A stretch of 27,366 bases of DNA from a virus. Under the pieces are notes generated by a model, which did no database searches, was not told the origin of the DNA, and saw nothing but the letters and a program-made list of their open reading frames with translations. The stretch's first letter is position 1, and the number at the start of each line of letters is the position of its first letter. Both the position numbers and the translations under genes were made by a program. The stretch covers positions 1-27,366 of IMG/VR virus record IMGVR_UViG_3300012964_000050. One strand, written 5' to 3'. Shown piece after piece: positions 1 to 6,289 of the stretch.

Positions 1-44
1 GACCGCGTTTCGAAATCGATATGCAAAGTCGGCCGGTCGGTCAT
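1..44 (-). CDS. DNA polymerase, family A-like (N-terminal fragment)
   Basis: Only the first 14 codons are in the window. The ATG at 44-42 overlaps the stop of the upstream 64-aa gene as ATGA, the junction style used throughout this operon. The translated start is MTDRPTLHIDFETR. A short leader followed by HIDFET is the usual opening of phage family A DNA polymerases, where the Asp and Glu of DxE form the Exo I motif of the 3'-5' proofreading domain. Neighbours upstream (ssDNA-binding protein, RecB-like nuclease, SNF2 helicase) are the usual companions of such a polymerase. The identification rests on a very short peptide plus context; another DnaQ-like exonuclease would start the same way. 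Confidence 0.55.
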   Translation of the reverse strand, partial: MTDRPTLHIDFETR

Positions 45-235
45 ACAAGACCTTTCTCAACAGCAAGCCAGTTAGGCATCGACACTTCGACAATCGAGTC
101 GCCCCTCTCGGCATATTCGATCTGGCTCTTGGGCAACCAGATATACGTTGAACCATCATCGGAGACGGCAATCGCTTTTTCCGTCTCCGCATGAATGTTC
201 AGTGTCAAATCGATAAGATCAGAGCGCTGGTTCAT
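41..235 (-). CDS. Small conserved phage protein, 64 aa, unknown function
   Basis: Not assigned to a named family. The protein is small and acidic, with the pattern LTLNIHAETEKAIAVSDDG then WLPKSQIEY, which reads as a small beta-rich fold. It has no membrane segment, signal peptide or cysteine. It overlaps the DUF2815 gene upstream and the putative polymerase downstream by 4 bases each (ATGA at both ends), so it is very likely translated by coupling and belongs to the replication operon. From position alone it may accompany the polymerase or the ssDNA-binding protein; that is inference. Confidence 0.7.
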   Translation of the reverse strand: MNQRSDLIDLTLNIHAETEKAIAVSDDGSTYIWLPKSQIEYAERGDSIVEVSMPNWLAVEKGLV

Positions 236-930
236 GAGAACAGGTCCACTTCGTCGCCGAAAGCCTGGGCGGCGGTTTCCTCGAACAGAGACGTCGAATC
301 GAGCAAGGGTTCGACCTTGAGCCCGGCGAAGTCCCGTGACGGGTTGGCGGCGCCGACGCCGCCCAGGTTCTCGTCATCGGCCACGATCATGACCGACTGG
401 AGATAGAAGGTCGGACCTTCGTTGCCTTCGACCTTGAACCACCGAGGCGCCACGGCGACGTAAGCCCAGCAGCCCGAATAGCAGCGCGCCTTGTCGATGA
501 TCGGCGCGTTGTTCGGATCGACCACCGGCGGCTTGCTTTGCGAACTGTTGGCCGAGATGGCGATGCGCCCTTCGATGAAGCCGTCGTAAAGCGCGCCGGA
601 CTGCTTATCGACGTAGCCGCCCTGGTCCTTGAACGGATTGTTGTACTTCGCCGCGATGGCCTTGTTGGTGAGCGCCATCGGGGCTTTCTCGCGGAATAGA
701 TCGGTCGCCGCTTTCTTGAGTAGCGTCAGATCGCCCTGCGCGGGCACGAGCAGCACGGCGCCGTAGGCGCGCTCCTTGCCGTCCGCGCCGGGCTTCGGCC
801 GCTCCAGCAGGTTGACGAACGCCAAGCGCACCGGCCCGAACAGGATATTGCCGCCGTCGAGCACCTTGGGCGGGTTCTGTTTCCAGGCCCGTTCGATCCA
901 CTCCGGCGAGATGCGTGATTTTTCAGCCAT
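232..930 (-). CDS. Enc34-type ssDNA-binding protein (DUF2815)
   Basis: A 232-aa protein resembling the DUF2815 / Enc34 single-stranded-DNA-binding family, which has an OB-like fold and coats ssDNA during phage replication. Family-like segments are GPVRLAFVNLLERPK (residues 32-46), AYGAVLLVP (55-63), a central FKDQGGYVDKQ stretch and YSGCWAYVAVAPRWF near residue 170. The acidic tail ending in DEVDLFS is typical of phage SSBs, which recruit partners through acidic C-termini. The frame stays open upstream to 1212, but the ATG at 930 lies 5 bases after the DUF2800 stop and starts the conserved part, so the longer version is rejected. In related phages this gene sits beside DUF2800 and a DNA polymerase, as here. 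Confidence 0.8.
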   Translation of the reverse strand: MAEKSRISPEWIERAWKQNPPKVLDGGNILFGPVRLAFVNLLERPKPGADGKERAYGAVLLVPAQGDLTLLKKAATDLFREKAPMALTNKAIAAKYNNPFKDQGGYVDKQSGALYDGFIEGRIAISANSSQSKPPVVDPNNAPIIDKARCYSGCWAYVAVAPRWFKVEGNEGPTFYLQSVMIVADDENLGGVGAANPSRDFAGLKVEPLLDSTSLFEETAAQAFGDEVDLFS

Positions 931-935
931 GTCCT

Positions 936-2174
936 TCAGTCCAAACCGTCCATGTTGAGCGACCCGAAGTCGCGAGCGGCAGCATCGACGGCAGGACGCC
1001 TGTCGCTCTCGGGGGCCAAGGTCAGGCCCGACGATTCCTTCTTGGTGTAAAGCGCCTTGAAGTCGGCGATCTGTTGCTTGGTTGCACCATGCAGCTTCAA
1101 CGCCTTCTCCATGTCGCCAAGCGTGACCAGCTTGCGCGGCCGTGCTTCGTCTTCCTCGACGCCGAACAGCATTTCGGCGGCGCCGGCGATCTCGTCGTCG
1201 GCAGCGGCCCATTTCGCCCGGCCCAATTTCTCCACCGCTTTCCAGCCCTTGACCGGAATGCCGTGCGTGACGAGCCCTTCGACATATTCCTCAATCTGGC
1301 CGAGCCAATCGTTCAGGACGCGCGCCGCTTTCAGGATCTCGCCGACGCGATCGTTGTCGTAGGTCTTCGGCTCGGGCAGATCGCCAGCGCTGATCTCGGT
1401 GATGCTGGCGAAGTCGAGTTGCGCCGACTCCAGTACCTGCTGTTCGCGAAGGGGGCAGATCGCCGCGGCATCGCACCAGCGGCACCAAGAGCCGGCGTTG
1501 TAGCTGGTGGCTTCAGTCTGCGATCGGGCGATAGCCGCATCGACGTCCTGCTGAAACTCCATCAGGTCCGAGACGACCATAAGCCAGCGACGAACGGCGC
1601 CAAGGTCTTCCACATCGCGAGCGCGAGGCTGGACGATCACCAGCTCCAGCTCGCTAAGCGACCAGTCGTCCCGCGAGAAGACCGCGCCGGCGGCGTAGAA
1701 CTTGAGCTGGGCATTGTCGTCGGCCGTGACGCTGACGCCAACGCCATGCTTGTAGTCAAACACGACCAGGCGCCCGGCCTTCGGATGATAGACCAAGGCG
1801 TCGTTCGTGCCGAACACTTCGCCCGGCGCGGCGCTCTCGACGCTCAATTCGAACGACTGCTCGACGTAGATTTCCGCATCGGGATGCTGGTCGAATTCCG
1901 CCCAGACCGCATCGAGATAGACCTGGATAGCGGCGGCCATTTCCTCGGTCAGCGGCTTGGCGCCGACCTGAGCGTCGAGCGTTACGCCGACATACTCAAT
2001 CGCGGCGCGCTCGCCGCTTGCCAACATGTAAGCGGCAAAGGCATGGGCTAGCGTGCCCTCTTCGGCATATGCCGAAGAGGGCTTCGATGGCACGGTCTCG
2101 ATCAGCGCGGTCGATCCCGCGCAGTTCATCCACCGGTCCGCTTTGGAGCCGCCCCAGCGGCTGTGCGTGGCCAT
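936..2174 (-). CDS. DUF2800 RecB-like PD-(D/E)XK nuclease with Fe-S cysteines
   Basis: A 412-aa protein of the DUF2800 type, a RecB/Cas4-like nuclease family common in phage replication modules. Visible motifs are AEEGTLAHA (residues 37-45), the metal-binding core FGTNDALV (D125) followed by VVFDYKHG (D140, K142), and QLKFYA (156-161). Cys18 together with Cys231, Cys234 and Cys240 (CRWCDAAAIC) matches the split four-cysteine Fe-S pattern of AddB-like nucleases. It is expected to process DNA ends during recombination or replication, working beside the SSB and SNF2 helicase. Start and stop are coupled to neighbours: the ATG at 2174 overlaps the upstream stop as ATGA. Codons for residues 31-40 lie in a perfect 28-bp palindrome, listed separately. 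Confidence 0.82.
   Translation of the reverse strand: MATHSRWGGSKADRWMNCAGSTALIETVPSKPSSAYAEEGTLAHAFAAYMLASGERAAIEYVGVTLDAQVGAKPLTEEMAAAIQVYLDAVWAEFDQHPDAEIYVEQSFELSVESAAPGEVFGTNDALVYHPKAGRLVVFDYKHGVGVSVTADDNAQLKFYAAGAVFSRDDWSLSELELVIVQPRARDVEDLGAVRRWLMVVSDLMEFQQDVDAAIARSQTEATSYNAGSWCRWCDAAAICPLREQQVLESAQLDFASITEISAGDLPEPKTYDNDRVGEILKAARVLNDWLGQIEEYVEGLVTHGIPVKGWKAVEKLGRAKWAAADDEIAGAAEMLFGVEEDEARPRKLVTLGDMEKALKLHGATKQQIADFKALYTKKESSGLTLAPESDRRPAVDAAARDFGSLNMDGLD
2055..2082. repeat. Perfect 28-bp palindrome inside the DUF2800 gene
   Basis: The 14-base half GCCCTCTTCGGCAT is followed immediately by its exact reverse complement ATGCCGAAGAGGGC, with no spacer and no mismatch. It encodes SSAYAEEG-type residues near the N-terminal motif of the nuclease. 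A palindrome this long is not expected by chance in a window of this size. It could extrude as a cruciform, form an mRNA hairpin, or bind a dimeric protein; no function can be assigned from sequence. Confidence 0.85.
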
Positions 2175-2653
2175 CAGGCGCTCAACAGCGCATAGGCCGC
2201 GCTGTAGTCCTTCTGTTGGAGATCGCCCAGGCGCTTCACCGGCGCGCCGTCTGCGGTCTGGAAATTCTCGATGAACAGGGCTTGCGCTGCCGGCATCGAG
2301 TTCTTGCTGATATACGCGTGCAGGGCGGCTTGCACATCGTCCTTGGTGTGCTCGCCAGCCTCCATCGCTTGGACTTCGGCGAGTTGATCGGCGAACGCGT
2401 CCTTCGGCGACGCGGCGATCTGCTCGACTTCGGCCTCTGGTTCAGATGCGGTTGTTGTCTTCGCCTTCGGCGGACGGCCGCGGCGCCCGGTGGGTGTTTC
2501 GGTTTCCTGCACGGCAGTGGTCTGATCTTCGTCTCCGACCCGCTGGCCTGCCGCGAGAGTGCCCGAGGCCAGCGAAAGACCGGCCAAACAAAGCAAAGCG
2601 GCGTGATATTCGTCCGGCGTTTCCGCATCGATGATCAACTGAATCCTGGCCAT
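2174..2653 (-). CDS. AT-hook-containing small protein, unknown function
   Basis: A 159-aa protein starting MARIQLIIDAETPDEYHAALL. The ATG at 2653 is preceded by a strong AGGAGGG ribosome-binding site and is preferred over an in-frame upstream ATG at 2695. Residues 1-35 look like a small folded domain. Residues 57-63 (RRGRPPK) are an AT-hook, a minor-groove DNA-binding motif, set in a Thr/Pro/Glu-rich linker. The C-terminal half (about residues 95-159) is alpha-helical, with VQAALHAYISKN and ALFIENFQTADGAPVKRLGDL. It is probably a DNA-associated accessory of the replication module: it sits between the helicase and the RecB-like nuclease and overlaps the latter by ATGA. The family was not recognised. 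Confidence 0.75.
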   Translation of the reverse strand: MARIQLIIDAETPDEYHAALLCLAGLSLASGTLAAGQRVGDEDQTTAVQETETPTGRRGRPPKAKTTTASEPEAEVEQIAASPKDAFADQLAEVQAMEAGEHTKDDVQAALHAYISKNSMPAAQALFIENFQTADGAPVKRLGDLQQKDYSAAYALLSA

Positions 2654-2718
2654 CCGGCCCTCCTGATTGGTGAAAAACATAAACGGAATTGTCAAGGAAC
2701 CTCAACAGGAACGATGTG
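2654..2718 (-). promoter_or_regulatory. Intergenic leader, possible weak promoter
   Basis: This is one of the few non-overlapping junctions in the left operon. On the minus strand it contains TTGACA (2695-2690) and a T-rich run, then the strong AGGAGGG ribosome-binding site of the AT-hook gene. No good -10 box lies at the right distance, so promoter activity is only a possibility; the ribosome-binding site is clear. Confidence 0.25.
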
Positions 2719-4038
2719 TCAAGGGCCTTCTCGCGGTCCTTCGATCTGGGCGATGGCCGCGGTCTTGCGCGCCAGCGTCGCGCTGACGCGCTCGTCGATC
2801 GAATTGGCCAGCGTCACCCACTGGGCATGTACCTTGCGGGTCTGGCCTTTGCGGTGCACGCGCTTGATGGCTTGGTAGTTGTCCATCGGGGCCCAGGACG
2901 ATTCGAACATGATCACGCGCGCCGCGGCGGTGAGCGTGATGGCCGTTCCCGAGGCGACAATGTTTCCCAAATAAACCTTGACCTGCGGATCGTGCTGGAA
3001 CCGCTCGACCGCGTTGTCGTCCTCGCGCCCATAAACCGCAACCACCCCCGCAGCGGCCAGGGTCTGTTTGATAATTTGGAGTGCTCGTACGTGAATCCCG
3101 AACACAACCACTTTGTCCAGGCCATCGGCGATTTCGGAAACGAGCAGGTTTGCGAAAGCCGGAGCTTTTGCCTCGCCAACGAGGCGTCGTAGCGTCGCGA
3201 TGTGCTGGCTATCGAGGAACGATAGACCCCCGGTCTCCACGGCTTCGAGGATGGCTCTTTCCATGTTCGGATGCGCCTGGAGAAGGGTTCGAATCTCTTC
3301 CGTGTCACCGTCCATCTCCGTGGTTGTCATGAAGATCGGGGGGCGATCCGCATCGGTTTCGCGCTCAGTGCGCCGAAGGCTGCATGAGCGGATCACCTGG
3401 CGCAGCTCATCCAACATCTCCGGCCGGGGTTTGTGCGAAGCGCTGTAGGTCCGCTGGATCCTGCGATAGTAGCGCGTGCAGAAGGCGTCCTTGTTGAGCC
3501 GTGTGGCGCCGCAGAAGCGCAACATCGACCAGCAGTCGGCTGCGTCGTTCGGGTTGGCTGTACCTGTCAGCCACCAGCCGTTCACCGCCCACTCGGCCAA
3601 TCCGAAGCGCCCGTCGCATTCCGGCCCGATCAAGGCGCGCGTTCTCAACGCGCCCAGGTTCTTCAGGCGGTGGCCTTCGTCGAAGATCAGACAATCGATT
3701 ACGTCGCGCTTGAGCCGAGACGCCCAATTGGTCGCCATCTCGTAGGATAAAAGCAGGACGTCCGACTTGCCGCGAAGCCAGAACTCGCGGTCCTGCTCGG
3801 TCTGGCCCTTGATGAAACGCAGCCGCCGTTGGCCGAATTTGGCATACTCGTTGCGCCAGACGCCGGCGCGATGGGCTTCGGCGGGCGCCACGACGACGAT
3901 CCGCTCGGCGCCGATCGTGTCCAGCCCGCGGATCGCTTGGGCCGTCTTACCGACGCCAGGTTCGTCCAGCAAAGCAGCTCGCCGCTTGGACGCCAAAAAT
4001 GCGGCGCCTGTTTTCTGGAAAGGCAACAATTCAGGCAC
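2719..4038 (-). CDS. SNF2-family DNA helicase/translocase
   Basis: A 439-aa single-polypeptide SNF2/SF2 ATPase. The motifs run in order: Walker A DEPGVGKT (residues 25-32), DEGH box (120-123), motif III LTGTANPN (157-164), motif V VASGTAITLT (361-370), and motif VI IKRVHRKGQT (391-400) with its arginine finger. The N-terminal ELLPFQKTGAAFL is the Q-like SNF2 entry motif. There are no accessory domains, so this is a minimal phage-type version. It likely moves on double-stranded DNA to remodel replication or recombination intermediates with the RecB-like nuclease and RusA. The start is GTG at 4038, overlapping the stop of the winged-helix gene by 8 bases. Confidence 0.9.
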   Translation of the reverse strand: MPELLPFQKTGAAFLASKRRAALLDEPGVGKTAQAIRGLDTIGAERIVVVAPAEAHRAGVWRNEYAKFGQRRLRFIKGQTEQDREFWLRGKSDVLLLSYEMATNWASRLKRDVIDCLIFDEGHRLKNLGALRTRALIGPECDGRFGLAEWAVNGWWLTGTANPNDAADCWSMLRFCGATRLNKDAFCTRYYRRIQRTYSASHKPRPEMLDELRQVIRSCSLRRTERETDADRPPIFMTTTEMDGDTEEIRTLLQAHPNMERAILEAVETGGLSFLDSQHIATLRRLVGEAKAPAFANLLVSEIADGLDKVVVFGIHVRALQIIKQTLAAAGVVAVYGREDDNAVERFQHDPQVKVYLGNIVASGTAITLTAAARVIMFESSWAPMDNYQAIKRVHRKGQTRKVHAQWVTLANSIDERVSATLARKTAAIAQIEGPREGP

Positions 4039-4438
4039 GGCGGTTTATTTCCGGCTTGCTGTCTTTCTCCAAAGCTTGCCGAATCAGTTCGCGTCCGGCT
4101 AGCGAAAGTGCAAAACCCCCGCCGCGGCCTTTACGGCTATCAATAATGTTTTTGCCGATTTTGCGCCTAATGTTGTATATCCAAACATTTATCGTTTTCG
4201 TTTGGCGCATATCTGGATCAATGCGTGATCCAATATAGTGTGCTACCGGAATTTCAGCATCCAAGTCTATTGCCGGCAGCCATCTTTTGGCGTTGCACAG
4301 CGCGGCTAACAGATGACTCTCGGACATGGACACAGGCAATGCACGATAAATCCGATCTGGCAGTGAGATACGCAAGTCAAGCTGTTCTTCCAGCTCGGTC
4401 ACGCGCAGCCTCAGTTCTTCGCAGCTGGCGCAGGTCAT
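4031..4438 (-). CDS. Winged-helix DNA-binding protein (OmpR/PhoB C-terminal-like)
   Basis: A 135-aa protein. The ATG at 4438 follows a GAGG ribosome-binding site and matches the coupled start used in the duplicate junction at 5436, so it is preferred over the ATG at 4453. Residues 1-22 (MTCASCEELRLRVTELEEQL) hold a CxxC and a short heptad-like helix. The C-terminal half resembles the response-regulator winged helix: TINVWIYNIRRKIG as recognition helix, then IIDSRKGRGGGFALS as the wing, corresponding to the RGxGY hairpin of that family. There is no receiver domain. It may be a phage transcription regulator or a DNA-binding accessory. Codon use is AT-richer than in the helicase. Its first codons lie in the 68-bp direct repeat. 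Confidence 0.6.
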   Translation of the reverse strand: MTCASCEELRLRVTELEEQLDLRISLPDRIYRALPVSMSESHLLAALCNAKRWLPAIDLDAEIPVAHYIGSRIDPDMRQTKTINVWIYNIRRKIGKNIIDSRKGRGGGFALSLAGRELIRQALEKDSKPEINRRA

Positions 4439-4479
4439 GATCCTCGCGTCCATTCGCTATCTATTTTCGCCCAAGGAGA
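4412..4479 (-). repeat. 68-bp direct repeat, copy proximal to the helicase
   Basis: This segment matches 5410-5477 at 61 of 68 positions in my alignment. It includes the sequence around the MTCxxCEEL start codon plus a non-coding remnant that would read SPWAKIDSEWTRGS then stop. That peptide is nearly identical to the real C-terminus of the 65-aa gene at 5433-5630. So the repeat copies the end of one gene and the beginning of the next, and it flanks the DpdA-like cassette. Confidence 0.9.
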
Positions 4480-4510
4480 TATAAAAACTTTGGTCTTTGA
4501 ATAAAAACAC

Positions 4511-5272
4511 TTATCGCGGTGGCGCTACAAATCGTGATTTGGGTTGTTTGCGATTAATCGCTAATACCATTTTCGGCGGATCGTTCTGAGGTCTATGATG
4601 ATTTTGGGCGACGTTGCTACTATCACAAGAGAAAAAACCCCAGTTATACTTTTGGTCTAAAAACCGCATCATTCTCAATCCGTGGATGGGGGGCGGATAA
4701 TCTCCATATACCGCTTTTATCTCGCTAAAGACTTCGTTCATGCGATCAAACCATTGTGGTGTTCCAATTACACGGAATTCACCGGCAGACCCTATGCAAA
4801 CGCGATTCCATCCCTGCTCCAGCAAGTGGAGAAGACGGTTAACAGGGTGGTGTAGATGCCAAACAGGTGCTGATCGGGATTTGGGGAAGGGCCATTGAAG
4901 CAGTAACGCATCCTGCATCTGAGAAGGCGCATCGATCTTATCGGGCACAATCGCCCAACTGGTAGGGCGGCATAACTTCCCCTCCAGCCACTGGTAATAT
5001 GGCTGCCAGTCTCGATCCGTATGAAGCAACGCATCTATCTCATCTCGATTAACCGGATTTTTCTCAATTGCTCGTTTATCAATCAGTGCGAGAACCGCTC
5101 GCCAATAGGTGTAGCTTCCGCAGTCGAAAGCGATACGTTCGGCTATTGGCTCAATAAAACGATATTGCGAGCGTGCGGTGGTGGCATACGATATCATGAA
5201 CGACGTATGATCGCCCAAACTTTTCAATACCGATCCAGGCGTAATAGGTAAAACATGGTAATGTTCGGACAT
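4511..5272 (-). CDS. dpdA: DpdA-like 7-deazaguanine DNA transglycosylase
   Basis: A 253-aa protein with the motif series I associate with phage DpdA, a relative of tRNA-guanine transglycosylase that exchanges guanine in DNA for a 7-deazaguanine such as preQ0. Motifs in order: FDCGSYTYW (residues 49-57, with Asp50), WAIVPDKID (106-114), PVWHLHHPVNRL (136-147), RVCIGSAGEF (157-166) with GTPQWFDRM, IHGLRM (196-201) and SCDSSNVAQN (215-224, with Asp217). Asp50 and Asp217 are the likely catalytic pair by analogy with TGT enzymes. Modified DNA commonly resists host restriction. No queuosine/preQ0 synthesis gene is in the window, so the base would come from the host or from genes elsewhere. The start overlaps the upstream 54-aa gene as TAATG. 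Base composition is AT-richer than in the flanking operon. Confidence 0.75.
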   Translation of the reverse strand: MSEHYHVLPITPGSVLKSLGDHTSFMISYATTARSQYRFIEPIAERIAFDCGSYTYWRAVLALIDKRAIEKNPVNRDEIDALLHTDRDWQPYYQWLEGKLCRPTSWAIVPDKIDAPSQMQDALLLQWPFPKSRSAPVWHLHHPVNRLLHLLEQGWNRVCIGSAGEFRVIGTPQWFDRMNEVFSEIKAVYGDYPPPIHGLRMMRFLDQKYNWGFFSCDSSNVAQNHHRPQNDPPKMVLAINRKQPKSRFVAPPR

Positions 5273-5436
5273 TATTCGCTCAACCTATTGTTCAACGCGT
5301 CCCGCACGTCATTCGCCAGCGCCAGCAAATGCCCATAAGCGCGGAATATTACATTAAGGTTTCCTCGTGCATTTTTGATGGCCTCCACACGGCGTAAAAA
5401 CTCACAAAGCAGCTCTTCGCAGCGGATGCAGGTCAT
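5272..5436 (-). CDS. Small CxxC protein upstream of dpdA, 54 aa
   Basis: The ATG at 5436 overlaps the stop of the 65-aa gene as ATGA, and the stop overlaps the dpdA start as TAATG, so the gene is firmly embedded by translational coupling. The protein begins MTCIRCEELL, almost the same as the start of the winged-helix protein, because both starts lie in copies of the 68-bp repeat. The rest is helical (RRVEAIKNARGN, then ALANDVRDALNN) and is not related to the winged helix. Function is unknown; it could be a partner of the transglycosylase or simply a hybrid ORF made by the duplication. Confidence 0.6.
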   Translation of the reverse strand: MTCIRCEELLCEFLRRVEAIKNARGNLNVIFRAYGHLLALANDVRDALNNRLSE

Positions 5437-5477
5437 GATCCGCGCGTCCATTCGCCATCTGTTTTCGCCCAAGGAGA
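5410..5477 (-). repeat. 68-bp direct repeat, copy distal to the helicase
   Basis: This is the partner of 4412-4479. In this copy both sides are in use: it codes for the last 15 residues of the 65-aa gene and the first 9 residues of the 54-aa gene, joined by ATGA. That makes this junction, or its ancestor, the likely source of the copy at 4412. The two copies enclose the 54-aa gene and dpdA. Confidence 0.9.
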
Positions 5478-5630
5478 CACAACGATTTCGGTAGGCGTTA
5501 TCAGTCGCGCCCAAGAGGGCGGCAGGAAAGCGAGGGCCTTCTTGAACTCGCGAAACGCTTCGACGTAGACCATGCCTGCGCCGTCACGGATCTCCACGAT
5601 GTACAGCGCGCCGAGTGGCGGGTGCCTCAT
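5433..5630 (-). CDS. Small phage protein, 65 aa, unknown function
   Basis: The protein starts MRHPPLGALYIVEIRDGAG and continues through VYVEAFREFKKALAFLPP. This looks like a compact alpha/beta domain; the pattern of a strand, then a helix carrying FREFKKA, suggests a small accessory protein. No family was recognised. The start overlaps the rusA-like stop as ATGA, and the stop overlaps the next start as ATGA. Its last 15 codons are duplicated as a non-coding remnant around 4440-4485. Confidence 0.65.
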   Translation of the reverse strand: MRHPPLGALYIVEIRDGAGMVYVEAFREFKKALAFLPPSWARLITPTEIVVSPWAKTDGEWTRGS

Positions 5631-6046
5631 TCCCGGATCTCCCTGAATTGGATTAACAGACTGCTTTCTTCGGCGTAGCGCCGTGAGAACGAGCCGACCA
5701 CCACCTGTTTGTCGTCATGCCAGGCCACGCCATTGAGCGCGTCCATCACCAGCTTGACCACGTTGTCCATATCCGGCTTGGTTGTCGGCAGGATGTGCTG
5801 GCGCAGCATCAGCGCCAGGCGCTTCTTCGACGTCGCTGCTGGCGGGCGGCAGCGCACTTCGACATGCAGCCACACGGGGCCTTCGATCACCGGCGCTTCG
5901 CCCATGGTTTCGACGCAGGTTATCTTGATCAAGTTTTCATAAGAAACGGTCGGTTCGTCGGTGTAGGCGCGGCCCGTTGCGCGAACGAACCGCGGCCGGC
6001 CTTTGCCTCTGACGTCACCGGGGATGACGAAGCCGACGACGTTCAT
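5627..6046 (-). CDS. rusA: RusA-family Holliday junction resolvase
   Basis: A 139-aa protein, a usual length for RusA, a dimeric metal-dependent endonuclease that cuts four-way junctions. The family signature KPDMDNVVKLVMDALNG (residues 90-106) supplies Asp92, Asp94 and Asp102, and VAWHDDKQVV (107-116) supplies the next acidic residues, D111 and D112. The N-terminal VIPGDVRGKGRPRF is the typical first strand and basic loop. In this operon it would resolve replication or recombination intermediates before packaging. It overlaps both neighbours by ATGA (6043-6046 and 5627-5630). Confidence 0.92.
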   Translation of the reverse strand: MNVVGFVIPGDVRGKGRPRFVRATGRAYTDEPTVSYENLIKITCVETMGEAPVIEGPVWLHVEVRCRPPAATSKKRLALMLRQHILPTTKPDMDNVVKLVMDALNGVAWHDDKQVVVGSFSRRYAEESSLLIQFREIRE

Positions 6047-6264
6047 GGTTGGCCCCCTGTGGCTTTGAGGATGGCGGCACGGATTTTCTGCTGGACGTAG
6101 ACAGGAAGATCAGGACCGCAAAGCATCTGCGCTTCCCTCAGCGCCCCCAGTATCTCCGGGGCGGCTGCGATCCGCTCTTCAATTTCCCGCACCCGTCCAG
6201 CTTGAGCGTCCTTACGCATGGCCGCTTGACGGCGATCGGTTGGATTGGCGAAGTTGTCGGTCAT
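6043..6264 (-). CDS. Small phage protein, 73 aa, unknown function
   Basis: The protein starts MTDNFANPTDRRQAAMRKDAQAGRVREIEERI and is mostly charged helix, with a C-terminal VYVQQKIRAAILKATGG. An in-frame ATG at 6273 would add three residues; neither start has a clear ribosome-binding site. The stop overlaps the rusA-like start as ATGA. The helix-rich, charged composition suggests a small DNA- or protein-binding accessory, but nothing specific can be said. Confidence 0.6.
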   Translation of the reverse strand: MTDNFANPTDRRQAAMRKDAQAGRVREIEERIAAAPEILGALREAQMLCGPDLPVYVQQKIRAAILKATGGQP

Positions 6265-6289
6265 GGCGTGCATCCGTTGGGGGTTAGGG

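Noticed and set aside
931-1212. N-terminal extension of the DUF2815 protein
   Set aside because: The added residues are Arg-rich out-of-frame sequence of the DUF2800 gene; the ATG at 930 begins the conserved part.
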